A stretch of 64,000 nt of DNA from JBBAGC01 sp964491265 (GTDB lineage Bacteria > Spirochaetota > UBA4802 > UBA5550), in assembly GCA_964491265.1 (NCBI GenBank), contig CAZBFP010000013.1, positions 1 to 64,000 of the forward strand. The letters are read 5' to 3'. Shown piece after piece: positions 25,583 through 33,918 of the stretch. A program made the translations under genes and the position numbers. Numbering within the stretch: position 1 is the first letter of the stretch; every line of letters begins with the position of its first letter. Below the pieces are notes generated by a model. The model was not told the DNA's origin. It saw nothing but the letters and a program-made list of their open reading frames with translations, and ran no database searches.

Positions 25583-27520
25583 ATGACAGAAAAAATAAGA
25601 TCAATCTTAAAGATAAAAGCTGCCGGTATTGTAAATCTTCTCCTCTGGTCGATTTTTTTTACCTTCTTTATAATGCTGGATAAATCAGGGGGGAGATTTG
25701 ATAAGGAGCTTGTTTTAACCTCCCTCTATATATTTGCTTCAATGATAGCACTGAATGGATTTTTTTATTTTTTCTTTCATCTTATTACCGGCTATTTTAA
25801 AAACGGTTCCCTCATTTCCTACCTGATTTCTAATGTCATTGTATCCTCTCTCTTTTTTGTTAATTATATTATAGTGCTTATTTTCGGGAAACAGCTTGGC
25901 CTTGAAGGCTTTGTTATGACAATCCGCGGATGGCAGGGGGGGGAGCTTGGTGATTTTACCTCTGTTGTGCTGAAGCTCTCTGCGGCAATTATTGTCTATA
26001 TCCTCTTTTTCTATATCTGTTTCAGGGTTGCGGATAAACTCCTTAAGGGGAGGGTGCTCAATATAAATTTCACTGCAGCACTTGTAGTTTTCCTTACAGT
26101 AACAACAGTACTGCTTCACTTTCAGCTCGTGTCCCTTGCTGCAGATGGCTGGAAGATGAGTATTATGAAGCAGAAGATCCCCTGGCAGAGTATAACAGGT
26201 TTCCCTGAAGACCCTATCAGGATTGGTGCGGAAAATACCGCTTCTGAATCTTTCCCTGAGCTTTTTAAAAATCCCCCCATGCTCAGCGAAAAAACAGAGG
26301 TTGAAAAAATGCTCAGGCTTAGAGATAATTTTGATTCAATAATGTCTCATGATTTCAGGGCTGAAAAGAAATATAATATTCTCTTTATAAATGTTGAAGG
26401 GCTCCGTTCCGATATGCTCAATCCTTCCAATGCTCCTCATTTTTATAAGTTTGCAAAGGAGCGGGGTATTATACTTAAGAAACATTATGCTACAGGAAAC
26501 AATACCCCGGGCGCTATATACGGCATGCTTACCGGGCTCTCCCCCTATTATTTTGAGCCTTTAAGGGGGAATCAGTGCAGGAACCTCCCCCTTGAAGTAC
26601 TGAAAAAACTGGGGTACAGGCAGTCAATATATTATAATTCTCCAAAAAACTATGAGTATATATACCGGGATATTATTGAAAATACAGAGGGGAAATTTGT
26701 CCGCATCCCCGGCATTATAGATGATTATGCCCCGAGAGAGAAGATGCTCCTTGATAAATATCTTGAGGAGCTCCGCAGTGATAAATCGGAGCTGCCGAGA
26801 TTTGACTATTATCTTTTTAATGTTACACATTTTAACTACTACTATCCTCCGGAATTTGAAAAGTTTAAGCCGGCCTTTACTATGAAGTTTCAAATTATCA
26901 GCGGAAGGCAGGAGAAGTTTGAGCAGCATAGGGAGGGTCTTCTTAACAGGTATATGAATTCTGTATATTACTTTGACCATCTCCTTAATAAGCTTCTGGT
27001 TAACCTGGAAAAGATGGGGCGACTTGATAATACAATTATTGTGATTGCCGGAGATCATGGTGAGGAGTTCTGGGAACATGGCAGCTTTGGCCACACGTGG
27101 GGCCTTAATAATAAGCAGATCCAGTCTGCAGCTGTTTTATACTATCCTGGCGCTAAGCAGAGTGACGTGAAATACAGCTATACATCTCATGCGGATTTTC
27201 TCCCCACGGTTTTTGACAAAATTAAACTTAATTATAATACAAATGTTTTTATGACAGGGAAATCGCTTCTCAGTTATAATCCCGATTACGATTTTGCTGT
27301 ATCCTCACTTGGGATACTTGTAAGCTTTAAAAGGAATGATTATGCTATTGTTGGTGAGGGCTATAAAATACTCTTTAAGAACAATAAAGATCTCAACAGT
27401 GCACCTTATGCCATATATAGTGACAATGATGAGGTGATCGATAAGATTGATGTTTACAGGGCTGTGAACCTTCTCCTTAAAACAGAGAAATCTAAAAAGC
27501 TTATCCCTCCGGGGATGTGA
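25583..27520 (+). CDS. YejM-like membrane sulfatase/phosphotransferase-fold protein
   Basis: A 645-residue protein with about five N-terminal membrane segments (to residue about 190) and a periplasmic sulfatase-fold domain. Key stretches are ILFINVEGLRSDML, HYATGNNTPGAIYGMLTGLS with a Thr at the nucleophile place, FNVTHFNYYYPPEF and VIAGDHGEEFWEHGSFGH with metal ligands. YejM/PbgA controls LPS amount in enterobacteria; other relatives transfer phosphoglycerol or phosphoethanolamine. The Thr favours a non-sulfatase role. I chose ATG 25583, which has AGGA 6 bases upstream, over 25544. Confidence 0.78.
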   Translation: MTEKIRSILKIKAAGIVNLLLWSIFFTFFIMLDKSGGRFDKELVLTSLYIFASMIALNGFFYFFFHLITGYFKNGSLISYLISNVIVSSLFFVNYIIVLIFGKQLGLEGFVMTIRGWQGGELGDFTSVVLKLSAAIIVYILFFYICFRVADKLLKGRVLNINFTAALVVFLTVTTVLLHFQLVSLAADGWKMSIMKQKIPWQSITGFPEDPIRIGAENTASESFPELFKNPPMLSEKTEVEKMLRLRDNFDSIMSHDFRAEKKYNILFINVEGLRSDMLNPSNAPHFYKFAKERGIILKKHYATGNNTPGAIYGMLTGLSPYYFEPLRGNQCRNLPLEVLKKLGYRQSIYYNSPKNYEYIYRDIIENTEGKFVRIPGIIDDYAPREKMLLDKYLEELRSDKSELPRFDYYLFNVTHFNYYYPPEFEKFKPAFTMKFQIISGRQEKFEQHREGLLNRYMNSVYYFDHLLNKLLVNLEKMGRLDNTIIVIAGDHGEEFWEHGSFGHTWGLNNKQIQSAAVLYYPGAKQSDVKYSYTSHADFLPTVFDKIKLNYNTNVFMTGKSLLSYNPDYDFAVSSLGILVSFKRNDYAIVGEGYKILFKNNKDLNSAPYAIYSDNDEVIDKIDVYRAVNLLLKTEKSKKLIPPGM

Positions 27521-27567
27521 TGAGTTGAAGTTTTATTTCTTCTTTCCCGGGGCGCTGTTGATTGCTT

Positions 27568-27737
27568 CCCCCCCCTGTCCCCCAAAGGGGGCACGTGTTA
27601 ATCAATTTTTTTTCTGATCCCGTCATATCGTTCAGCAAATCTTTTGCAAGCTCAACAATATAAACAGGTGTTTTAATGCTCTGATTTATCTACTAACTTA
27701 TATTTCCTTTTACGTGCCCCCTTTGGGGGATAGGGGG
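27568..27737. repeat. Dispersed repeat type 2, copy 2 (complete, with terminal arms)
   Basis: Two long arms face each other: CCCCTGTCCCCCAAAGGGGG at the left and CCCCCTTTGGGGGATAGGGG at the right, each extended by CACGT or ACGTG. Between them is a 115-base middle that matches 18410-18539. A half-arm resembling these, CCCCCTAAATTTCCCAAAGG, occurs at 46176. Confidence 0.75.
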
Positions 27738-27800
27738 ATGATCCCTGTTGATGTCTGAATAAATAAAATTAATACTTTTCCCAAAGATCAGGAATAAGCT

Positions 27801-28607
27801 TTATTCCTTTTTCTCCGTAGTGTAGTTGATTGCTGTAACCAGTGACACAATAACGCTGTTGTAATCGGGCTCCCGATCGATGCGCCCCATTTCGAATGTT
27901 ATAACCGGCATTCTGTATCTCCCCGATACTGCATAGCTCCCCATTGAACCTGGTGTGGGATACCATACATCCTCTTCTACCGGGAGTCCTGTTATGGAGG
28001 ACATGTTTTCTGATAGTTCTGCCGGAACAAACTTATTGGCATATATTGTGTTAAATGGCTGGTGCATTTGAATCAGCAATTGGGGTTTATATTTTTCCAG
28101 TATTTTAATTACAAGGCGGGTCTCCTTTTCCGACGCGGGCTCAGGTCCGGGGTTGTTGTAGCTTTTAATAAATTCGGCGGACCAGTTAGGTGCAGGGAAG
28201 TTTCTGTTAATATCAACCCCTCTGCTGTTGGTTCTTGCTGCGGCGAGAAGGCCGTCAGGGTTTATGCATGCAATAAGAACAGCTTTTTCAGTGATCACCG
28301 TGGGGTTGCGCTGAATAAACTGCGCCAGTTTTATTACCACAGTAGTAGCTGCAGGTTCATCTCCATGGACCCCGCCTACAATTACTGTGGTTTTACTCCC
28401 GCTGCCGAATTCTCTGTAAAAAACCGGATTCCCTTTTTCCGATTCTCCCAGGACGAGCCAGGCTCCGGGGTTTTTAATTATATTTCTATATTCTTTTATT
28501 GCTTTACGGTTTATCCAGCTGTATCTTTTATGTGAATAGGCGTAAAGGGATGCTGCAATAAGTATAAATGCAATTATAAAGACCGGGGCTGAGCTTTTTT
28601 TAATCAT
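27801..28607 (-). CDS. M14 zinc carboxypeptidase / MpaA-like amidase
   Basis: A 268-residue protein with an N-terminal anchor (PVFIIAFILIAASLYAY). Zinc and catalytic motifs of family M14: GGVHGDEPAATT (HxxE), INPDGLLAAARTNSRGVDIN with RNFPAPNW, MHQPFNTI (His ligand) and TFEMGRID (catalytic Glu). It resembles MpaA, which removes peptide from murein fragments. The membrane anchor suggests it works in the periplasm on cell-wall peptides. Single gene, flanked by repeats. Confidence 0.82.
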   Translation of the reverse strand: MIKKSSAPVFIIAFILIAASLYAYSHKRYSWINRKAIKEYRNIIKNPGAWLVLGESEKGNPVFYREFGSGSKTTVIVGGVHGDEPAATTVVIKLAQFIQRNPTVITEKAVLIACINPDGLLAAARTNSRGVDINRNFPAPNWSAEFIKSYNNPGPEPASEKETRLVIKILEKYKPQLLIQMHQPFNTIYANKFVPAELSENMSSITGLPVEEDVWYPTPGSMGSYAVSGRYRMPVITFEMGRIDREPDYNSVIVSLVTAINYTTEKKE

Positions 28608-28723
28608 GGGTCACCTTTTAGTTGATCTCTTTTGCTTATTCTATTAAAAGATTATTTAGTCAAGGAAAACATTTTTTAAATGAAGGTTAGTCCCGGCAGC
28701 AGTAGAATTTTGTGGGTTAAACT

Positions 28724-28810
28724 TGTCATTCCGGCCGAAGTGCTAACGTAGAGCCGGAATCTCCTGAAGAAATCAGGAGTTATGAGATTCCCGCCTGCGC
28801 GGGAATGACA
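28724..28810. repeat. Dispersed inverted-repeat element type 1, copy 2 (short form)
   Basis: TGTCATTCCGGCCGAAGTGC and CGCCTGCGCGGGAATGACA as ends, with only the CTCCTGAAGAAATCAGGAG hairpin between. The central two-hairpin block of copies 1 and 3 is absent. Flanks TTTTGTGGGTTAAAC and AACCCAAAATT extend the inverted repeat. Confidence 0.8.
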
Positions 28811-28859
28811 TCAACCCAAAATTATACCGCTATAGTTAATTTTAATGGAGTATTCAGCA

Positions 28860-29381
28860 ATGAGCCTTAATGCTTTTAAATTATACAATAGCCTTCTTGC
28901 CTCCCTTGATTCATATGTATCAAGGCTTTATGATAAATACAGTGACCAGATAAAATGCTGCAGAGGCTGCAGCAGCTGTTGTATAATCGAATCTGTATTT
29001 GCTATTGAAGCCTGGAATATCTATCTGAAAATAAAGGGTGAGCCTTCTCTTCTAAATGAGATTGACAGGAAGCCGGATCAGTGTATTTTTCTCAAAGATG
29101 ATGCCTGTCTTATATATGATGTTCGTCCGGTAATATGCCGCAGTCACGGGTATCCTATCTTTATCGAGGGTAAAACCGATTTCTGCCCATTAAATTTTAC
29201 AGATATTGAAACTATCGATTCAGGTTATATACTTAATCTTGAAGCGCTTAACAGGGGGCTTGCAGCTGCCAACATCTTTTTTCTTCAGGAAAAGAGTGCG
29301 GAGTTTTTTAATCAGGAGAGAATCAGGTTTAATGATCTCCTGGAGTATGCGGAAAAAGAGTTTAGCCGGGGAAGGGGATAA
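28860..29381 (+). CDS. YkgJ-family cysteine-cluster protein
   Basis: A 173-residue protein with the zinc/iron-chelating cluster CCRGCSSCC near residue 34-42 and CIFLKDDACLIYDVRPVICR at about 80-99, the expected Cys pattern (Cx2CxC + C...C...C). The family is thought to bind a metal or Fe-S cluster, but the function is unknown. A GGAG site lies 9 bases before ATG 28860; an in-frame ATG at 28845 has none. It abuts the next gene, likely in one transcript. Confidence 0.8.
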   Translation: MSLNAFKLYNSLLASLDSYVSRLYDKYSDQIKCCRGCSSCCIIESVFAIEAWNIYLKIKGEPSLLNEIDRKPDQCIFLKDDACLIYDVRPVICRSHGYPIFIEGKTDFCPLNFTDIETIDSGYILNLEALNRGLAAANIFFLQEKSAEFFNQERIRFNDLLEYAEKEFSRGRG

Positions 29382-30296
29382 ATGGATCGAAGAGAGCTTG
29401 TTGATAAGGTATTTGCTCATATCCTGGAGATGAACTCACGGGAAAATGAAAGCGCTGTTGCCATGTCTGATACTTTTTTCAAGGAATTTATGTCTTCACA
29501 GGGGTACAGTGAGGGGGATATAAAGCATGCTATTACAATCCTTGCGGAGTGTCATAAAATTTTTGTAATGACTATTCATAAGGAGAATCTTAAGCAGAAG
29601 ATAAAACGGGTAGAAGCCTATGTGGTGAGTGAGCCCGCAGTAATTCATAAGCTTAAAATGCGGTTTCAGCAGCGTCTTGTTGATGTCTATGAAAAAGAGA
29701 AGCATAATAAAATCTCCTATGCTCACATTGTCAGGGAGTTTCTTTCCAATATTGCTCTTATGGCAGGATCTCCAATCGGAAAACTTGCCAATATTACAAT
29801 CATGCTCAATGAATATGACAATCTTATACACAATCATCCTGAGGAGTATTCAGAGGAGTGGAAGGAGAATAAACTCAATGAAGTGCTGGAATCTTTAAAT
29901 ACCTTCAGTAAAAGTGAAACTGTGCCGCAGCCGGAGGTCCCGGATGAAATAAAAGTTGTGGAAGAGGTTCTTGCCGGTGCTGAAAGAAGGGCGGTCCAGT
30001 CGCCGCAGATAGGGGAATTTGAAGAACATTCCGCCCTCCTCTCACCGGAGAAGGTGCTGAGGATTTACGGGCCGACTTTTTTCTTCCGTGTAAAACTTAG
30101 GAAATATGAGTTTCTGTATCTTGCGGAAATTATTGAAAAGGGTTATATTAAGGAATACAGGGAGCTCACAGAGCTTAAGAATATGCTTAAAACAATTAAA
30201 GAGAATTTTGAAAGGGATAAGGCCCTTAATGATCACTTTGAAGAGATATATAAGCTCGACAGGGTAGTGTCGCGGGCTCTCTTCCATAGTAAATAA
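29382..30296 (+). CDS. Conserved-looking hypothetical protein
   Basis: A 304-residue soluble, mostly helical protein. Charged helices with heptad-like spacing dominate residues 60-130 and 250-300, and residues 180-215 form an acidic-proline linker (SETVPQPEVPDEIKVVEE). No catalytic motif, signal or membrane segment is visible. It starts on the base after the YkgJ stop and has a GGGG site, so it is co-translated with that gene. I do not recognise a family. A scaffolding or regulatory role would fit but is not shown. Confidence 0.6.
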   Translation: MDRRELVDKVFAHILEMNSRENESAVAMSDTFFKEFMSSQGYSEGDIKHAITILAECHKIFVMTIHKENLKQKIKRVEAYVVSEPAVIHKLKMRFQQRLVDVYEKEKHNKISYAHIVREFLSNIALMAGSPIGKLANITIMLNEYDNLIHNHPEEYSEEWKENKLNEVLESLNTFSKSETVPQPEVPDEIKVVEEVLAGAERRAVQSPQIGEFEEHSALLSPEKVLRIYGPTFFFRVKLRKYEFLYLAEIIEKGYIKEYRELTELKNMLKTIKENFERDKALNDHFEEIYKLDRVVSRALFHSK

Positions 30297-30341
30297 TCAG
30301 TGTTAATTCCCTGACTTTTATTTGAAATAAAATGCTCCAAC

Positions 30342-30365
30342 ATCCCCGCCGACGGCGGCAGGGAT
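30342..30365. terminator. Hairpin between convergent genes
   Basis: ATCCCCGCCG and CGGCAGGGAT form a stem with one mismatch around ACGG. It lies between the ends of the convergent genes at 29382 and 30415. No T-run follows directly. A similar block appears at 61137-61180. Confidence 0.4.
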
Positions 30366-30414
30366 ATTGGAAACAGCATAATCACACTAAAAGATATCTT
30401 CAGGAATAATTATT

Positions 30415-31344
30415 TCATAGAGGGAGATCAGGTACTGTGATCTCCTCTTTTGCCGCTTCTTTCTCTTTTTTCTCTCTCTGGCTCAGATAAACCCCTGCAA
30501 GTACAAAAGCAGCAGCAATATACTGTATTCTGTTCATGTTTTCGTTTAAGAGGAGCCATCCCCAGAATACGGAAAAAACAGGGAGAAGATTGATAAATGC
30601 AGATGCCTTGCTCGCTTCAATTTTACTGACCCCGTAATTAAAAAGGCCGTAAGCCCCTATTGTAATAAAAAATGCCATGTACAAAATTGCTCCTGCTGCA
30701 GCAGGATTAAAAGTATCAGGGAAACCGGTGCCGTCAATGAACATCATGGGGAGAAAAAAGATGCACCCGATAAATGACTGTATTGCTGTGAGAAAAAAGG
30801 GATCGTACCTGTAGCTCAGCTTTTTAAGCGTTATGGTATATCCTGCGGCGCAGATCATTGCGCAGAATTCCAGCAGATTACCCAGAGCCGGGTTTGGCGC
30901 GCTTTCTGTTACATCGCTGTATATGCTTAATACGGCAGCTCCGGCTGCTGCGATTATAAAACCCGCCACTGTTTTGTAGGACATTCTTTCTTTAAGAATA
31001 AAAAACGCGGCAATTGCAACAAGAAGGGGGAGCATGGATGTTATCATCCCTGCCTGTGATGCTGTTGTGTAAACCAGCGCCTTGGCCTCAAAAATAAAGT
31101 AGAGACATGGTTCAAAAAGCGCCATGAGAATAAGGAACCGGTAATCACCTTTTTTGTATGTAATTTTAGTTTTCAATTTTTTTATTATAAACATGAAAAA
31201 TATGGAGGCCAGAAAGAGCCGGGCAAAAATAACAAACATGGGCTCGTATACTGTAAAGGTTGACTTAAGTGCCACAAATGATGTTGACCAGAGTATCATG
31301 GCTGTAAGAAGGGCCAGGCTTGATTTGTAAAGGTTGGTTTTCAT
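30415..31344 (-). CDS. EamA/DMT-family transporter
   Basis: A 309-residue membrane protein with ten hydrophobic segments in two EamA halves. Typical pieces are LTAMILWSTSFVALKSTFTV, EAKALVYTTASQAGMITSML and the second-half glycine-rich ILYMAFFITIGAYGLFNYGV. A charged tail (QREKKEKEAAKEE) follows the last helix. The family exports small metabolites, often amino acids; the substrate cannot be predicted. It stands alone. Confidence 0.85.
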   Translation of the reverse strand: MKTNLYKSSLALLTAMILWSTSFVALKSTFTVYEPMFVIFARLFLASIFFMFIIKKLKTKITYKKGDYRFLILMALFEPCLYFIFEAKALVYTTASQAGMITSMLPLLVAIAAFFILKERMSYKTVAGFIIAAAGAAVLSIYSDVTESAPNPALGNLLEFCAMICAAGYTITLKKLSYRYDPFFLTAIQSFIGCIFFLPMMFIDGTGFPDTFNPAAAGAILYMAFFITIGAYGLFNYGVSKIEASKASAFINLLPVFSVFWGWLLLNENMNRIQYIAAAFVLAGVYLSQREKKEKEAAKEEITVPDLPL

Positions 31345-31793
31345 ATTTTTATATCATCTCCATGTAAATGCACTCTTTTGAATCGGCCCTGACTAATCAA
31401 GATTTTTTCGAAAAATAATTTTGATTATGGAGTAAATTATATTAAATTGATTCACAGGTGCTCCCCCGGAGAGAGGCAGCATTAGAGTTTGCGGGAGAAG
31501 CCTGTCATTCCGGCCGAAGTGATAACGTAGGCAAGCATTATAGAAACATCCTGTTTCGTGCTTGCAGGCAGCCATCATGGCTGCTCTGCCGGAATCTCCT
31601 GAAAAAAATCAGGAGTTATGAGATTCCCGCATGCGCGGGAATGACATAGCCCGTAGAATTAAAATATTCCCCGGAGTACCTGAAGTGGCGTGAGTAAAAA
31701 TATATTGACATTATATTTTACAGGGGAATCACTCAGAAGTAATTGAAAAACTTAACATTAATAAAACCGATTATAAAATCTAAGGAGAATGCA
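31345..31793. other. Gene-free stretch with MITE-like repeat copy 3
   Basis: About 450 bases between divergent genes. It holds the third type-1 element (31503-31646). Downstream, TTGACA at about 31704 and a TATTTT region may form part of the aldolase promoter. No gene was seen. Confidence 0.55.
31503..31646. repeat. Dispersed inverted-repeat element type 1, copy 3 (long form)
   Basis: Same layout as copy 1: TGTCATTCCGGCCGAAG at the left, GCGCGGGAATGACA at the right, with the GCAAGCATTATAG and GCAGCCATCATGGCTGC hairpins between. Copies 1 and 3 agree closely in the interior. Confidence 0.8.
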
Positions 31794-32756
31794 ATGATAC
31801 ATTATAAAGACCTTGGCCTTGTTAACACCAGGGATATTTTTAAAAAGGCGGTTTCCGGCGGATATGCAATACCGGCTTATAATTTCAATAATATGGAACA
31901 GCTTCAGGCAATAATACAGGCCTGTGTAGAAACAAAATCACCGGTAATTTTACAGGTATCAGCAGGAGCAAGGAAATACGCAAACCAGACCCTGCTCAGG
32001 TATATGGCTGAAGGTGCTGTGGCTTACGCTAAAGAGCTGGGGCATAATATTCCAGTAGTTCTTCACCTTGATCATGGTGATTCATTTGATCTGTGCAAAA
32101 GCTGCATAGAGTCAGGGTTTTCATCTGTAATGATTGACGGATCGCACCATTCTTTTGAGGAGAATGTTAAGCTCACTAAAAAGGTAGTGGAATTTGCCCG
32201 CAGCCATGATGTCACAGTAGAGGGTGAGCTGGGAATCCTTGCCGGTGTTGAGGATGATGTTTCAGCAGATGAGCATGTTTTTACCCAGCCTGATGAGGTG
32301 GAGGATTTTGTTTCAAGAACGGGCGTGGACAGTCTTGCCATTGCCATAGGCACTTCCCACGGCGCATTCAAATTCAAGCCGGGCACAGATCCTAAAATAA
32401 GGCTCGATATACTCAAAGAGATAGAGAAGAGGATACCCGGGTTCCCCATAGTTCTTCATGGATCTTCATCAGTCCCTCATGCCCTTGTTGAGGATATAAA
32501 TAAATACGGCGGTAAGATGGATGACGCAATCGGCATACCTGAAGAGCAGCTCAGGGAAGCGGCAAAATCAGCAGTGTGCAAAATAAATATCGATTCAGAC
32601 GGGCGGCTTGCAATGACAGCAGCCATAAGAAAAGAGCTGGCTAATAATCCGGGTGAATTCGATCCAAGGAAATATCTGGGCCCTGCAAGGGATGCCCTTA
32701 AGGAGCTTTACATGCATAAAAATATAAATGTCCTTGGCTCAGCAGGGAAGGGGTAA
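31794..32756 (+). CDS. fba: Class II fructose-bisphosphate aldolase
   Basis: A 320-residue zinc aldolase that cleaves fructose 1,6-bisphosphate to two triose phosphates in glycolysis and gluconeogenesis. Zinc and active-site motifs: VVLHLDHGDSF, MIDGSHHSFEENV, TVEGELGILAGVEDD, AIGTSHGAFKF, IVLHGSSSVP and KINIDSDGRL. Length and motif order match the FbaA group that uses a zinc ion. I chose ATG 31794 with its GGAG site; the upstream ATG at 31743 adds an unmatched leader. Confidence 0.93.
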   Translation: MIHYKDLGLVNTRDIFKKAVSGGYAIPAYNFNNMEQLQAIIQACVETKSPVILQVSAGARKYANQTLLRYMAEGAVAYAKELGHNIPVVLHLDHGDSFDLCKSCIESGFSSVMIDGSHHSFEENVKLTKKVVEFARSHDVTVEGELGILAGVEDDVSADEHVFTQPDEVEDFVSRTGVDSLAIAIGTSHGAFKFKPGTDPKIRLDILKEIEKRIPGFPIVLHGSSSVPHALVEDINKYGGKMDDAIGIPEEQLREAAKSAVCKINIDSDGRLAMTAAIRKELANNPGEFDPRKYLGPARDALKELYMHKNINVLGSAGKG

Positions 32757-32776
32757 TAATAAGGGGGGTAAGGCTC

Positions 32777-33211
32777 ATGAAAAAAATATCAGTATTGATT
32801 CTTGTTCTGTTTTTTTCTGCATCTCTTTCTTTCGGGAGTGAACTGAAGCTTGAGGTTATCGGTGCTTCCACTGCTTCCAATCTGTATCTGGGCTATCTGT
32901 CAATCGGGGTTATTGCTGATTCACAGAGTAAAGGTGTTTATGATAATGAGAAAACAATTACCTTTATCAGTTCAATTACTGCGCAGATGAAGGTGCAGAA
33001 GGAATATCTGGAGAAGTTTCTTGCGGCCGGAGAAGTGCCTGAACCTGATATTGCGATTGTTAAAAAGATGACAGAGTGTTTCGGTCTTCTTATTGACGAG
33101 GGGAACTATCTTGCCGATTATGTAAAAACAGGGAATAATAATTCTTTAAGTTCCTATGATGGTAAAAGGAAACAGGCCTGGGCTTTGCTGAGCGATATTC
33201 TTGGTCTTTAA
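32777..33211 (+). CDS. Small secreted protein of unknown function
   Basis: A 144-residue protein with a signal peptide (MKKISVLILVLFFSASLSFG). The mature part is helical with no cysteine, reading like a four-helix bundle (TFISSITAQMKVQKEYLEKF, FGLLIDEGNYLADYVKTG). It begins 20 bases after the aldolase gene with an AAGG site, so it probably shares that transcript. No family is recognised; a periplasmic location is likely. Confidence 0.6.
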   Translation: MKKISVLILVLFFSASLSFGSELKLEVIGASTASNLYLGYLSIGVIADSQSKGVYDNEKTITFISSITAQMKVQKEYLEKFLAAGEVPEPDIAIVKKMTECFGLLIDEGNYLADYVKTGNNNSLSSYDGKRKQAWALLSDILGL

Positions 33212-33235
33212 AAAAGGGGTTTAAGCGGATAGGGG

Positions 33236-33913
33236 ATGTTTGATATAAGGGAGTACTATAACAGCAGCAACTATGGGCAGCAGGGTATTGAGAGTGATAT
33301 TCTGGAGATAGGGAATGACATTGTTTCTGAAATTGATGATATCATCATAAACAGAAGTGAAAACCTTTACCTTACAGACAGGTATAAAACAGGCGGCCAT
33401 CTTATTGATATAATATATCCTGCAGCCGGTTACCCCGGGCCTCAGATATTTGTCCCTTCCCCTGACAGGATCCGTTTTTTCCTTTCCTTCTATCCATATA
33501 AAGAGGATTTCCGGAAAATTGATAGAATAGTTCTCCGCCCCAGATATATTGAGGCTGGTAATATTGAGCTTGCAGCTCTTTATATTAAAAAACAGAAAGC
33601 ACTTATTCTATATCTTACCCATCCGGCATCTTACGGGATCTCCAACAGTAAAGATGAGAATAGCAGATTTATATCCATAAGCATAGAAAATCTTATGGAT
33701 AATAAAATAATAGAAGATACTATAAATAAAAGCAATAAGGTGACAGAGAAAGGGGGGAACAGGATACCATCTCTCTGGGATATAATATCCCTTGTGGATC
33801 CTCATGGTGAAGGTGTAATGGATAAGTTTTTTATTAAATCACCGGAACCTGACAGTAAAATTTTTCAAGCCCTTACAGATATTTCACACTTTTATTCAAG
33901 CCGCGGTTACTGA
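33236..33913 (+). CDS. Hypothetical protein
   Basis: A 225-residue soluble protein without signal or membrane segment. It mixes strands and helices (RIRFFLSFYPYKEDFRKIDR, IVLRPRYIEAGNIELAALYI) and has no cysteine-based or catalytic motif that I recognise. It lies 24 bases after the secreted protein gene and 5 bases before the PHP phosphatase gene on the same strand, so the four genes from 31794 to 34710 look like one operon. The function is unknown. Confidence 0.6.
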   Translation: MFDIREYYNSSNYGQQGIESDILEIGNDIVSEIDDIIINRSENLYLTDRYKTGGHLIDIIYPAAGYPGPQIFVPSPDRIRFFLSFYPYKEDFRKIDRIVLRPRYIEAGNIELAALYIKKQKALILYLTHPASYGISNSKDENSRFISISIENLMDNKIIEDTINKSNKVTEKGGNRIPSLWDIISLVDPHGEGVMDKFFIKSPEPDSKIFQALTDISHFYSSRGY

Positions 33914-33918
33914 TTACC

